The position numbers were made by a program, and so were the translations under genes. This document shows, in pieces, positions 34,244 to 46,456 of a stretch of 64,000 bases of DNA (within the stretch, counting starts at the first letter, position 1; every line of letters begins with the position of its first letter). The notes beneath the pieces were generated by a model. That model was given only the letters and a program-made list of their open reading frames with translations. It did not search any database and had not been told where the DNA came from. The stretch is from NCBI GenBank assembly GCA_030278955.1, contig JAOANR010000012.1, positions 523,858-587,857 on the forward strand, given 5' to 3'. This stretch comes from Hygrophila difformis. Taxonomy: Eukaryota; Streptophyta; Magnoliopsida; Lamiales; Acanthaceae.

Positions 34244-37111
34244 TCATGAGTCGCGTTGGAAAAGGTTGGGATACTTCTGCTTCATATCCGATTCAAACTC
34301 CCACGTCGCTTCTTCCGTGCCATGATTGGACCATAGCACTTTCACCATTCTCACGGTCTTGTTCCTTGTGACCCTTTCTTTGACGTCAAATATCTCGATC
34401 AGATACTCCTCATACGTCAAATCATCATCCAGCTCAATCACATCAGTTTGCAAGACATGAGTTGGATCGTGTACATATTTCTTTAACTGAGAAACATGAA
34501 ACACGTGAACTCGCGATAATTCCGGTGGAAGTGCCAATCGGTAGGCCAAGGTACCTACACGGTCTAAAATCTCGTATGGACCAATGTAACGAGGACTCAG
34601 CTTTCCTCATTTGCCGAATCGTATCACCCCCTTCATCGGTGACACTTTTAGCGTGACCTTATCTCCCACTTGGAATTCCAATTCTTGTCGTCTTGTATCG
34701 GCATAGCTCTTTTGGCGATCTTGTGCGGCCTTCATCTTTTGTTGAACGACCTTGATTTGTCTGCTCATGTCTTCAATGAGCTGAGGTCCAACAACCACAG
34801 AATTATCATCTTTTGTCCAGCATAGCGGACTGCGGCACTTGCATCCGTATAGAGCTTCAAACGGTGCCATGCCAATGCTAGCGTGGTAACTGTTATTATA
34901 CGAGAACTCAATTAGCGGCAAGTGGTTCTCCCAACTTCCCTTGAATTCAAGTACACACGCTCTAAGCATATCTTCAAGCGTTTGAATCGTCCTCTCAGTC
35001 TGACCGTCGGTCATCGGATGAAAAGCTGTGCTTATCTTGATTTGGGTTCCCAAGGCTTCTTGTAATTTTGTCCAAAAATTTGAGACAAACCTACTATCTC
35101 GATCAGAAATAATATCGTGTGGCACACCATGCCTTCTGACCACATTTTCGATATACGCCTTGGCTAGTTGATCCATCGACCAATTATCCTTCATTGGTAT
35201 AAAGATGGCAGTCTTTGTTAACCGATCAACTATTACCCAAATTTTGTTCATTCCTCAGGGAGATCTTGGTAAGCCCGAGACAAAGTCCATGGAGATGCTA
35301 TCCCACTTCCAACTTGGGATCTCCAATGGCTTCACCAATCCCAATGGCTTTTGCCGTACTGCCTTTACCTTTTGGCAAGTTATGCATTTAGCCACAAAAT
35401 CCGCAACATCTCTCTTCATTCTCGGCCACCAATAGATTTCCTTTAAATCTTTGTACAGTTTATCACCACCAGGGTGTACCGAATAAGGCGTACTGTGGCC
35501 CTCTTCCATCAATTTTTGCTTCAATTCCTCACACTTGTGAGGAACGCACCACCTCCCTTTGAAGCAAATACTTCCGTCATCGTGGACTGTGAATCCTACC
35601 GCTTTTCCCTCATCGATCTTCTCCTTGATCCTTTTGAGATTCTCATCGTCTCTCTGAGCTGCCCGAATCTCGTCAAACACGGTGGATTCAATCGTCACGG
35701 CATTCACTTTTTCTACCACAGTTCCATAATGGACTAGTTCAGTATCCAACTTTGCTAAGTCCATATATAGTCCTGAAGGTAAAATAAGAGTGTTTGCCGT
35801 ATGCTTCATCTTTCGGCTCAACGCGTCTGCTACGACGTTCGCTTTTCCTTCCTGATAGGCTATATCCAGATCGTAGTCCTTGATTAACTCAAGCCATCTT
35901 CGCTGTCTCATATTTAACTCCTTTTGCGTAAATATGTACTTGAGGCTCTTATGATCCGTGAACATCCGACATGTTTGCCCGTATAAGTAGTGTCGCCAAA
36001 TCTTGAGAGCGAACAACACTGCGGCCAATTCCAGATCGTGCGTCGGATAATTCTCCTCATGCGGCTTGAGTTGTCGCGAGGCGTAAGCAATAACCCTCTG
36101 GTTTGCATAAGTACACAACCGAGTCCTTCTTTTTAAGCGTCACTGTACACTTCAAAATCTTCCGTTTCTGATTGTTGTGAGTCTTTTCTTGAGTTCTTGG
36201 AAAGACTCTTCGCACTCTGAAGTCCATTCGAACTTTAACCCTTTTTTCAACAGTTGGGTCATTGGTCTTGCAATCTTTGAGAAATCTCTCACGAATCTCC
36301 TGTAGTATCCGGCTAATCCGAGAAAACTCATTACTTCTGTCTGACTTGTCGGTACCGGCCAATCAGTCACTGCCGATATTTTCGCCGGGTCAACCGACAC
36401 TCCTTTAGCTGATACTATGTGTCCCAAAAATGCGAGCTCCCTCACCCAAAACTCGCATTTCGACAATTTCGCGTACAATTGATTCCTCCTCAGGGTTCCG
36501 AGTACTTGATACAGGTGCTTCGCATGCTCCTCATCATCCCTTGAGTAAACTAGAATACCATCGATGAATACGACGACACAAGAATCTAGCAACTCTCGGA
36601 AAACACTATTCATGAGGTTCATGAATACTGCAGGAGCGTTTGTGAGACCAAAGGACATTACGGTGAACTCGTAGTGCCCATATCTCGTACGAAACGCTGT
36701 TTTCGGTATGTCGTTCTCGGCTATACGTAGTTGATGGTACCCAGATCTCAGGTCGATCTTTGAGAATACCGATGCTCCTTTCAGTTGATCGGAAAGGTCT
36801 TCGATCCTAGGTAGTGGGTATTTATTCTTAATCGTTACTTGATTAAGACCTCTGTAGTCTATGCATAGTCAAAGTCCTCCGTCCTTCTTCTTGACGAACA
36901 GGACTGGCGCTCCCCAAGGTGACGTGCTTGGTCGAATGTAACCTTTTGATAACAACTCTTCTAATTGTTCCTTCAGCTCCTTCATCTCTGCGGTTGCCAT
37001 GCGATAAGGCGCCTTGGATACCGGTTCCAGGTACCACGTCAATCGTGAACTCAACCTCTCGCTCAGGTGGCATTCCTGGAATATCTTCCGGGAAAACGTC
37101 GGGATATTCAT
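34244..37111 (-). pseudogene. pol: Tekay pol: RT, RNase H, integrase, chromodomain (broken)
   Basis: Reading right to left, RT runs from about 37111 to 36300 ([42 protein letters not shown]). Its catalytic FIDD reads FIDG, with a GGT codon at 36557-36559. RNase H is at 36118-35800 ([15 protein letters not shown]), and integrase at about 35560-34620 with an HHCC finger (CITCQKVK), IISDRDSRF and DGQTERTIQTLED. The C-terminal frame 34549-34244 holds a chromodomain (EYLIEIFDVKERV, VKVLWSNHGTEEATWEFE). Nonsense TGA codons lie at 36869-36871, 35255-35257 and 34607-34609. Small indels disturb the frame near 36130-36160. Confidence 0.9.
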
Positions 37112-38912
37112 TTACAACTGGGATCTCGTCGATCTTGTTTCCCTCGTCTTTGAGGTTATGCACATAACATGCATATAAGTGATAGCCTTTTCGTATGAGA
37201 TTGTGGAACTTCAAGGCATTCACCACCTTAGCGTTCTTCTTTTGAGGCTGCATGTAGTACGTAACCTTCTTCCCTCGACTCTTGGCTAAGGAAATCTTCT
37301 GTTTCTGGCACTCAATAACGGCTTTGTATTGAGTCAGAAAATCCATGCCTAAGATAACGTCGAAATCTCTAAGATCAAACTCGACTAGATTCACGAAGAA
37401 TTCTAAGTTTTTAATTACTATCGGGATCCCATCGTATCGTTTCGAACACGATATCACCTTGCCCGATGGTAATTGGATTCCTAAGTTAATATTCTTAGGC
37501 GCTGGAAGATCTAAGGCAGATATAATCCTCGTAGATATTAAAGAACAGCTCGCGCCTGAATCGAACAAGACTTTAACGGGTACGCTCAAAACAGTAAACG
37601 TACCGGTGATCACTTCTCCCTGAGCGGCCAAATCCGCTTGGTTTATCACGTTCAAGCATCCCATTGCTCCCCCTTGATTTCCTTGCTGGTTTTGGTTTTG
37701 AGGTGGCCTCTGTGCCTGAGGTAACCTCTGACCTTGGTTGTTTTGCTGGTTTGGCCCAGCTGGTCTGTTCCCCTGAGGTCGGTTCAGCAGGTCCGGCCTC
37801 TTCTCGATACGGTCCTCTCGTGTCCAGCATTCCTTTTTCATGTGGCCCTCCCTGCCACATCTGTAGCAATGCCCCGGTTTTGGACATTCTCGCACCAAGT
37901 GCGGAATATTGCACCGCTGGCATCTAGGTAGGAAAGCGCTTTGGTTATCCGGTCGTCTGTTCCCGTAGCCTCCTTGATTGAATTCCCTATTCTCGGGCCT
38001 CCTCTGCCCATCATTCCCCCCTAGCTCATTTCCTTTCCTGAAGTTGTTTCCACTACCACTGTTCCGGTTCCTCTTTTCAAAGTTTTTCGAGCCCTTGCTA
38101 GATTCTCCCTGGTCCTTGCGTTTCAGTTGCTGCACCCGGGCGATTGCCACTGCTCGGTCATATACAGCCTGCAGAGAAGTATGCTGCCCTCCAACCAAAA
38201 TTTCTCTAACACTAAGGTTCAACCCCATTTCAAACTTCTGGGCTTTGTCAGCGTCAGTCGACACAAGTCTTGGAGCAAAACGGACGAGCTCCTTGAACCT
38301 CGCGTAGTACTCATGTACCGTCTGGGTGCCCTGATGAAGGTTGATGAACTCTTCGTACTTAGCAGTCTTCGTGCTAAGGGGATAGAATCTCTCTCTCATC
38401 ACCTCCTTGAATTCTTCCCAAAAATAAACTTGCTCGCCATCAGCTAGCCCTCCTTGGTGGGTCTGCCACCACTCATCCGCCTCTCCACTGAGATAGTATG
38501 TTGCCACTCTTACCTTCTCATTTTCGGGACATCTTACTGCGCTCAAAAGTTTATCGAAAGTCCGGATCCAGTCTTCCAGCTTCGCTGGATCCTCTTGTCC
38601 CTTGTAGTGGGGTGGTTGGTAGGGGTTTACCATTGCCAGATAGTTAATGCGGGCTGCCGGCGGAGGTACCGCCGCTTGGGCCCTATTTACCTCGACATTA
38701 CCCAGTGCCACGAGGACTTGCTCTACTGTCCTCAGTCGCGCGTCCACCACATTGGGTATGGCGCCAGCCTGACCGCCAACATTGGGTGGGTTTGCGCCCA
38801 CTGGCCCATTTGCTTCATTCGGGTTCATTGGTGCCCCACCTTCAGCGGGTACATTAGGATTGTCATTGTTAGCGGCAGGGTTTCCCCTTCGCGGCCTTCC
38901 CCTTGGCGGCAT
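36843..38912 (-). CDS. gag: Tekay Gag and protease
   Basis: This is an open frame of 689 residues starting [12 protein letters not shown]. The retrotransposon gag domain spans about residues 95-270 ([33 protein letters not shown]-type helices). A basic Gly/Asn-rich linker follows, then a CCHC zinc knuckle ([14 protein letters not shown]) near residue 345. The aspartic protease motif [13 protein letters not shown] is near 450 and the ILGMDFL motif near 520. A small deletion close to 37005 throws the last 50 or so codons out of frame. The true continuation into RT is in the frame that ends at 36869. Confidence 0.9.
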   Translation of the reverse strand: MPPRGRPRRGNPAANNDNPNVPAEGGAPMNPNEANGPVGANPPNVGGQAGAIPNVVDARLRTVEQVLVALGNVEVNRAQAAVPPPAARINYLAMVNPYQPPHYKGQEDPAKLEDWIRTFDKLLSAVRCPENEKVRVATYYLSGEADEWWQTHQGGLADGEQVYFWEEFKEVMRERFYPLSTKTAKYEEFINLHQGTQTVHEYYARFKELVRFAPRLVSTDADKAQKFEMGLNLSVREILVGGQHTSLQAVYDRAVAIARVQQLKRKDQGESSKGSKNFEKRNRNSGSGNNFRKGNELGGNDGQRRPENREFNQGGYGNRRPDNQSAFLPRCQRCNIPHLVRECPKPGHCYRCGREGHMKKECWTREDRIEKRPDLLNRPQGNRPAGPNQQNNQGQRLPQAQRPPQNQNQQGNQGGAMGCLNVINQADLAAQGEVITGTFTVLSVPVKVLFDSGASCSLISTRIISALDLPAPKNINLGIQLPSGKVISCSKRYDGIPIVIKNLEFFVNLVEFDLRDFDVILGMDFLTQYKAVIECQKQKISLAKSRGKKVTYYMQPQKKNAKVVNALKFHNLIRKGYHLYACYVHNLKDEGNKIDEIPVVNEYPDVFPEDIPGMPPEREVEFTIDVVPGTGIQGALSHGNRRDEGAEGTIRRVVIKRLHSTKHVTLGSASPVRQEEGRRTLTMHRLQRS

Positions 38913-39166
38913 TCTGTTAGATAAGCACGCAAGGGTAAGAATCGAATTCTACGGTAGGCTAGTAGTCAAGTTAGAAAGTTCTAACACCTCGAATACGCAG
39001 AATTCTAAAAGAGATGACGCAAAAGAGAAAGGGGAAATACTTCATTCTATTAGATCATTTAGGATAGATCATTTAGGATAATCATAAGGCAAGCTACAAC
39101 GGAAAGCAATAAGATAATATGAAATACGAAAAGTAGTAAGTAATCCAATGATATAATGCACTCAAT

Positions 39167-39640
39167 CTAGAGTAGGTAAACGGGAGAGTAGCCGAGGAGT
39201 GCCCTGTCGTGCTCATACTCCTCGTCGGAGTCAAGAGGTACCGGTGGGTCCACTACTTCCGCCTCTGGTTCCTCCTCCTCCATGCCCTCAATATCAATAT
39301 ACATGTCTGGGTCCTCCTCCTCTTCCTCTTCCTCTTCCTCTTCGGGTTCCGGTGCATTGAGTCGGTTCTGTAAATCAACAATCTCATGCTCCAAAGTGAA
39401 CACACGTCCTCTAAGCATATGGTTGTTGTGTTGCTCCTCATGAAACAGAGTTTCAAGAGCAGCGATGTGGCCCAAATCCTGTTGCCGATCATTCTTCAAC
39501 TTTTCCAATTCTCCATCGATACCTTTTACACGATTCTTATATGCACTAACCTCATCACGGCTATGTCTCAATTCATGCATAATACTAGTCATCGAGCATA
39601 GCATATCGGTCATCATGTCAAAAAGCTTTGGGTCGGCCAT
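39167..39640 (-). CDS. Extra ORF upstream of Tekay gag, coiled-coil acidic protein
   Basis: An intact 157-codon frame lies between the PBS and gag on the coding strand. It begins MADPKLFDMMTDML. About residues 20-95 show heptad-like spacing of Leu, Ile and Met, expected for a coiled coil. A run of Glu (about residues 99-110) and an acidic tail ending GYSPVYLL follow. I do not recognise a family. It is unbroken although pol has several stops, so it may be conserved or just lucky. The function is unknown. Confidence 0.6.
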   Translation of the reverse strand: MADPKLFDMMTDMLCSMTSIMHELRHSRDEVSAYKNRVKGIDGELEKLKNDRQQDLGHIAALETLFHEEQHNNHMLRGRVFTLEHEIVDLQNRLNAPEPEEEEEEEEEEDPDMYIDIEGMEEEEPEAEVVDPPVPLDSDEEYEHDRALLGYSPVYLL

Positions 39641-39893
39641 CTAACAATAAATTTTAACACATCAATATTTTGCATATTCAAGCACATATGTTAATGCATA
39701 TGCACCCCCCCCCCCCCCCAAAATAATAATAACTTTTTGAGACTTGTCGAATTTGTTTGATATATATTTTCCCATGGTTTTTAAAATACAAATTTTTCCA
39801 TGGAAATAATATCTAAAATACTTAAAAATAATATTTAATAATTTGGGCCTCTATATTGGGCCGAAAAATAATAGCTTAAAAAAAATAATTCGG
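39641..39893 (-). other. Tekay leader between PBS and extra ORF
   Basis: AT-rich leader with a 14-base C run at 39706-39719 (G run on the coding strand). No gene. Confidence 0.5.
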
Positions 39894-39905
39894 GCTCTGA
39901 TACCA
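39894..39905 (-). other. Primer-binding site, initiator tRNA-Met type
   Basis: On the minus strand this reads TGGTATCAGAGC, complementary to the 3' end of plant initiator tRNA-Met, three bases from the 5' LTR. Confidence 0.92.
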
Positions 39906-39908
39906 CTT

Positions 39909-42459
39909 TGTAACACACTGGATTTGGTCACCCAGGCCGGGACGTTACCACCACACTCTTTTAAACAAGACACGATCAAATCGAGCTCATATAAAAGAAT
40001 GCTACGGCTTAAGTTGCATCAATATTTAAAAATATTTAAAACCAATCAAAAGTGTCCGAATTTAAATCAGAGTTATAATCCATCATGCACAAGTAAAGTA
40101 ATGCGGAAGCTAAAAACAAACAGGGCCAAAACATGCGGCCAAAACATAGTCCAAGTCCAATGCGTAAATTAAAAATAATTTAAAGTGCGACAAGTCTTCT
40201 TTTTTCTTTATAAAAATGAAAATCTCGTCCCTCTGTGTCATGCTTACTCTGCGAAATCTGAAAAGAAAATAAAACAACAATTTATCAGTACAAAAGATAC
40301 TGCGTAAGTTAATATATAGCACAACGAATTTTAAAAGTTTTTAGGAGAGCACACACAAAGACAATATTTTTATTTAAAAATGCAAATAAATAAAATAATT
40401 TAAAATCTCTTACACACATTCCACGAATATTCACCAATGTTCGTTATGATCGAGGACACCCAATATGACCTTGGGGACTTACACCCACAAGGCCTCCATT
40501 AATACGATTCTAGGCCTAAGCCCTTTCGAATCAACCCACCTCTGGGACTCGTACCCACGAGGGATGTGAAAGCAGTGACCCTATACAGACCACTCCGGAG
40601 CCCTAGATAACCCATATGGATACATCTAGGAGTATAGACTCTTACAATCACGAAACCACAATTTCACATATGCCGTTTTGGCTACAAAAGAGGGGGCGGC
40701 CCAACGAGCTCACGCCAAGTGCACTTACCCTCTAACACGTTGGCATCCCACTCGATCAAAACTCACAAAGTTTTAAAATCACATTTTATCATTTCATAAC
40801 ATTACAACATTTCCAGATTTCACATAATACCAAAAATGAGTAACAATCGACTCTTAGTTCATCGAATATACAGAATAGAATTTACCGACTAAAAGTGACA
40901 TTGTGGCAGTTTCCAAAATCACATTTAAAAATGAAGCAAACTAATTTTAAAAATTCCGGAAACATTACAGTGGCTAGGAAACATCAAAATAAGCATTTTT
41001 CATAGAAATAGCCATCTCAAAATTCGGACTCTAAACTGGTCATTTTAACCGATTTCAGGAAGCCACTGATTTAGGATTTCACATGCTTCAGGTTATTCGA
41101 CCACAGTGTGTTCAAAAATCCATATCGATTCCAAACATACTCCAAAAATTATGAAATTTTACAGGAATGATTTAGACACATAATGGAACAAGTTTCATTA
41201 AGGAATCAAGTACCATAACAATCATAGGATGTTGTAAAATACACAACAAAACCGAACTTCATGAAAACACTATTCTGTCACAGTTATTAGCAGAAAATAC
41301 CAGATGGAATTTCATTGACCAAAACTTGTCCAAAAATTATGAAAATTTATAGAGAGCATATTTAGAATGTTAGAAATATTTTTCATTTTGAAAGGATCTT
41401 CTAAAAACGTACGGATCATGGTTGAAACTTCAGAGCAATAAAATTGGTCATAGGAAAACCCTATTTGACAGATTTACCGACGGAGGAAGATTGAACGATA
41501 ACTCGATGGAATCTCAACCAAAACCTCTAAAAAACGACGTGCACAATACTAACTTACCTGGGATGAGTTTAGGATTGAAATTCCCCTTGGTAGAATCCTG
41601 GAAAACGTCCAACTTGTCCCCAACAATCAACACTTCTACCGAATGCCCCTATTATGGAGTTGTTTGGCAAAAACCTTAACGTTAGGGCCTGGAACCCGAT
41701 CCTAAGGACAAGGATTCGAATTAAAACTCTTATCTAACACTGGATGATGGATTTGGAAACACCCACTCATCCAAACTTCCCTCCACCGAGACGAACACTC
41801 ACAACTTCTCACCAACACTCAACTATGAACTTATTTTCAGATGGAGTGCAAATGGGTGGATTGTAGGCTGATTGGGGGTCTTTATAGGGGTGGGGAGCAA
41901 TCCAATGACTACCATAGGATACTATGGAGGTTAGGGGACGAATTACAATCTAAAACATTCGAATTAACTCCCTCAAACCTCATCCAAAACCCCCACTCAC
42001 CCCATGACTCCATAGGATCCTCTTGGTGATCAAGTTTCTATCCTAATCTGACTTTGTGGGGGATTTAATACACTCAAAATCATTGATAAGCATCCCCCAA
42101 TGTCCCACAACGTCTGAGGATTGAATTCAAACCGATTGGAAATGTGCCAAGTCGAAAATCAATGCAAAAACTCGAGTGTAACGCCTGAACTGCAGGCCTG
42201 CTGCTGGTGGCGCGCCCCGCGCGGCCACCAGCCTGCGATTTTTTTCCTTTTTTTTTAATAATAATATTATGATTTTAACTTCTAAAAATCATAATATGTG
42301 AATTATCCGAGATCGTTGGGACAATTCGATACATCTATCCCGAGTCGCGACTGTCCGAAATATTTAATTCCGCTCTCTCGGAATTAATTCGATTTTTAAA
42401 TAATCCAATCTTTAAACATTTGGATTTAAATTCCTGATGTCGATTTCTCGGGTATTACA
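39909..42459 (-). repeat. Tekay 5' LTR (2551 bp)
   Basis: It is the right-hand copy, upstream of gag on the minus strand. Its inner terminus reads TGTAACACACTGG where the other copy has TGTAACACCCCGG. Confidence 0.92.
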
Positions 42460-42464
42460 TCAGC
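42460..42464. repeat. Target site duplication of the Tekay element (right)
   Basis: This is the second TCAGC copy. Confidence 0.9.
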
Positions 42465-43459
42465 ACCCTACGAAACTGATCTGCATTTTTAAACTTTTGG
42501 CCTTCCCCTTTAAAAACATTAGCCCACACCACTGTTACATCCCCGTTGTCTTCCTCATCAAAGTTATCGCATTCATCATCATTTTCCTTATTCGTCCTGC
42601 AACAAATAATTCAGCACTAACTGTCACTACACATATAGCAACCAAACACAACACTGTTTCGCAAATAACATCGCAATTCTCAATCTCTGCACAAATATGC
42701 AGTGTGCAACATTTATTCCAATACAACATTACCATGCAAAAAACAACAACTTCCTCCACTATAACACGACACAGTATGTAAACATATATAATACATCACA
42801 AATACCTATAAAACACAAATGCACTTTACTAAATCACTATTCCATATGTTGAACATTAGAAATACTTATGACTTTGCATTCAAAAGAAAAATACCGATTT
42901 ACTTCCAAACACAAACATTTCCCATAATGCATACATGCACCAAAGTGAATTCAGAAAACACCAATACCATTGGTTTGGGCACCACAGTAGGTTTCATTTA
43001 ACACCGCACATATCTCATTCTCTGGCTGCCAGCTTCCTTGTTCATCATAGTAATCTTGCCAAAAGACATCCTAACCCTTCTCCTCGAACTGAAAAATATC
43101 GCCGGAATCTTCTCCAAAGCCCCTGCCCATACCCTCGTCTCTTCCCTACCAAAGTATGACGAAACCCACCCCTATTCCTTCAATGATCGGCTGAAAATGT
43201 GGTAACAAACCCTAACCCTTTCCATCTTCAAAACCGAGCTCCTTACCGTTGTTTTGCTCTCAAAACCGTCTTCCCACACATGTATTTCACGCGAAGAGAA
43301 GCTTCCCAAAGAAGCCAGGAAACCTACATAATGCATTGGGAGTGTGGAGGGTTTCTTACCCATATTTGTGTAAGGAGAAAGGATGAGAGAGAATTGTAAT
43401 GATGACAAGTCCTGTCACATGCTTTTTGCTGCCAAAAAGTAAGGGTAGTAAGGTAATTT
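42465..43459. other. Right interior of the nested DNA transposon
   Basis: AT-rich sequence to about 43020, then a segment with CGCCGG and TCTTCTCC motifs resembling the C/T-rich left interior. Short frames exist on both strands but none shows a domain. Confidence 0.4.
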
Positions 43460-43608
43460 CATAACTTATTATGTTATTGCTTTTCTTTTATGTAATAGGG
43501 ATTAAAGTGGAATATATTTTAGATATAGGTACTAATACATGATAGAAAGAGTATGTGGGGATTTAACTTAAATTCTTTTAATGGAGGGGATTTAACTTCA
43601 AAAACCCC
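43460..43608 (-). repeat. Right inverted terminus of the DNA transposon
   Basis: Counterpart of 6860-6975. It ends with AACCCC and is followed by a run of seven A. Confidence 0.5.
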
Positions 43609-43698
43609 AAAAAAATCCAACGAGTGTTCTTGGCCCTAAAATCTCAAAAAGCAAGAACTAATTTAATTTAAATTTAAATAAACAGATATCTAAGTTAC

Positions 43699-43802
43699 CC
43701 ATTGTTGCCATGTGACACATCTGAAGGCAATCGCAGTGATAAATCAACATGGACCGTGCCCTTTGAAGCATGATTAATTTCCAGAACTTGACCCTTCACA
43801 AA
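43699..43802 (-). pseudogene. RRP5: RRP5-like exon isolated between transposons
   Basis: This is a 104-base exon with acceptor CACAG (43803-43807) and donor GTAACT (from 43698 downward). It encodes FVKGQVLEINHASKGTVHVD, the strand-rich end of an S1 domain of RRP5, followed by a polar linker. Its end phase (two bases) is completed by the first base of the exon at 6280, restoring Gly and continuing HTSSQC. So the two are consecutive exons separated by a 37.4 kb intron. There is no break within the exon. Confidence 0.8.
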
Positions 43803-43899
43803 CTGTGATAACCAGAAAGGGTTCGGAGCCACAGTACCCAGTCAGATACTGGGCATTAACTTTTTTGACCGCCGCAATAAACTCTTCACTTTTATGCCC

Positions 43900-44345
43900 A
43901 AAAAGACCAAAACGACCCTGGGTCGACATAGGGGTCGACGTCGACCCCGAAACAAAAGCACGACCCAGAGTATTAATTAGTAATGGTGTTTATGAAACCC
44001 GGGGTCGTGAGATTAGGGGGGTCGGGGTCGGTCCTTTGTGTAGTGAGCACGAACCGGAAGGACACGTGGGTGGTCCAGTGTGGTCGATCCCGGAGCACGG
44101 GGTTGTAACATTGACGAACCCGGCACGTGAGTCACTCGCGAACCCGGTTCGTTACCTGTGTGGTCGATCCCGCCAAGGAGCCTCGAACCGGCCGGGTCGT
44201 AGTCGAACCCAAAGGGTCGAAGTCGAACCACAAAGATTCTCTGCCATTTGTGGGGACCGGTGGTCAGTTTAGTGGTGCTCACGACCCCGTGGGTTCGTTG
44301 TCGAACCCGCTTCCGACCCTGGAATAATTGCTGACCACTCACCAA
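43900..44345. repeat. GC-rich left subterminal region of the MULE
   Basis: It is rich in GGGTCG, GTCGAACCC and GTCGACGTCGAC motifs and contrasts sharply with the AT-rich surroundings. The frame 43805-44272 here is repeat-encoded and not taken as a gene. Confidence 0.6.
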
Positions 44346-44847
44346 TATGTTCAAGTCAATAAATTTCGGATCTAAGTTTCATTCATGCACTGGCCTTATT
44401 CTATACTACTTGAGACTTGAGAGGTGAAAGTTTAAGCTGAAGGGAGTATTGTTGCTGCATTTTGGGAAGAGCCTCGCAGTGAGCCAAAAGATCCAAGAGC
44501 ATTGTTGCTGTTTACAGCCTCAAATTTGTTGTGAGCTTTCATTTTTAGTATGCTTTGTTTAGTAAGTCCAATAATTTAGTTATTAAATGTAATGAGTAGT
44601 TAAATATGTTGTATTATTAGTTTAAATTAGCAATAATGTAGGTTTGTTCGGTGCAGTGCGTGTTGTTTGTTATGTTTTGCTCAAATTTTAAATATGTGTT
44701 TTTGTTAATACGAAATATAGATGTGTAAATGTTAGTTGGGTAAATAGTCTTAATTTTTATGAATTAGTTAAATATGTTTTATGTTGTTAATTATCATTAC
44801 AGTAGGACTATTAATGTTTAATTTTTTTTGTTTTACTGTTTTCGTTG
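44346..44847. other. AT-rich stretch in the MULE
   Basis: I see no gene between the subterminal tract and the ATT repeat. Confidence 0.4.
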
Positions 44848-44885
<38 letters not shown>

Positions 44886-44990
44886 CATTTTTATTATTAT
44901 TACTATTATTATTATTATTATTTATTTTAACTGTTATTATTATTATTTTTATTATTATTATTATTATTATTATTTATTAATTTATAACAG

Positions 44991-45037
<47 letters not shown>

Positions 45038-45571
45038 ATAAGTATTATTATTTTTAGTACTGTTTTTACTATTATTATTATTATTATTATTATTATTTAT
45101 TACTATTATTACTGTTATTACTATTAATATTATTATTTATTATTATTATTACTATTATTATTATTAATTTATTATGATTTTACTACTATTATTATGATTA
45201 TTTATTACTATTATTATTATTATTACTATTAAGAAGTATTATTATTTTTATTACTATTTTTATTATTATTGTTATTATTATTTATTACTATTATTATTTA
45301 TTATCATTATTAATATAATACTATTTCTATTATTATTATTAATTTAGTATGATTTTATTACTATTATTATTATTTATTACTATTATTATTATTACTATTA
45401 ATAAGTATTATTATTTTTATTACTGTTTTTTATTATTATAATTATTATTATTTATTACTATTATCATTTATTATTATTAATAAGTATTATTTATTATTTA
45501 TGAATAAGTAGTATTATTTTTATTACGGTTTTTATTATTATTGTTATTATTATTTAGTAATACTATTATTA

Positions 45572-45613
<42 letters not shown>

Positions 45614-46126
45614 ATATTATTACTATTATTATTATTAATTTAGTATGATTTTATTACTATTATTATTATTTACTACTACTATTATTATTATTATTACTAT
45701 TAATAAGTATTATTATTTTTATTACTTTTTTTATTATTATAATTATTATTATTTATTACTATTATTATTAATAAGTATTATTTATTATTTATTATTAAGT
45801 ATTATTATTTTTAGTACTGTTTTTATTATTATTGTTATTATTAGTTATTACTATAATTATTATTATTATTATTATTATTGTTATTATATTATTACTATTA
45901 TTATTATTAAATTAGTATTTTTTTATTACTATTATTATTATTTATTACTATTATTATTATTATTGTTACTATTAATATGTATTATTATTTTTATTACTAT
46001 TTTTATTATCATTATTATTATTTATTACTATTATTATTATTTATTATTATTATTATTAAAATAAATAATAATAATAATTATAATAATAATTGTTACTGTT
46101 TTATTATAATAATAATAATAATAGTA

Positions 46127-46176
<50 letters not shown>

Positions 46177-46389
46177 GAATAGTAAAATATTAATAACTAA
46201 AAATAAATAATAATAATTATTATAATAATAATAATAAATAATAATAACAGTCATAAATTAATAAATAATAATAATAATAGTAATAACATTATTAATAATA
46301 ATGTTATTAAATATAATAATAAGAAATATAACTAATTATAACTAATTATACTATGATAATAATAATGTTATTAACTATGATAATAATAC

Positions 46390-46450
<61 letters not shown>

Positions 46451-46456
46451 ACTAAT
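44848..46456. repeat. Giant imperfect ATT/AAT trinucleotide tract
   Basis: About 1.6 kb consists almost only of TTA/ATT units, with longer units (for example ATTATTTTTATTACTG) repeated every few hundred bases. At about 46060 the strand sense flips to AAT/ATA units, and near 46390 it flips back to TTA. Open frames of Tyr/Leu/Ile/Asn here are artefacts of the repeat. Confidence 0.95.

Larger units (their letters stand above)
31479..42459 (-). mobile_element. Tekay-type chromovirus (Ty3/gypsy), complete but decayed
   Basis: LTRs at 31479-34050 and 39909-42459 share TG..CA ends. On the minus strand they start TGTAATACCCG and end GTGTTACA, and they are flanked by TCAGC. The PBS is of initiator-Met type, and gag, protease, RT, RNase H, integrase and chromodomain all read on the minus strand in that order. 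Stops, frameshifts and a mutated RT active site show it cannot move by itself. It inserted into the same DNA transposon as the Athila element but at a separate point. Confidence 0.93.
6860..43608. mobile_element. Non-autonomous DNA transposon, about 4.6 kb without its insertions
   Basis: The left end (6860-6975) and the right end (43460-43608, reverse complement) are similar. Both begin with a G run, then AAATCCCCTC, later TTTAATCCCTATT and then a TTGCTTTTCTTT-type block. Both ends abut A runs, which could hide a target duplication. Removing the Athila and Tekay elements with their target duplications leaves three pieces (6860-8958, 30143-31478, 42465-43608) totalling about 4.6 kb. The outer boundary falls within a single RRP5 intron. 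No transposase is visible. It could be MULE-like, but the family is not certain. Confidence 0.5.

Noticed and set aside
43805..44272. 155-codon Arg/Gly-rich open frame
   Set aside because: It spans the GTCGAC-rich subterminal repeats of the MULE and has no domain.
44845..46210. Long open frames rich in Tyr, Leu, Ile and Asn
   Set aside because: They are translations of the ATT/AAT repeat and have no protein character.
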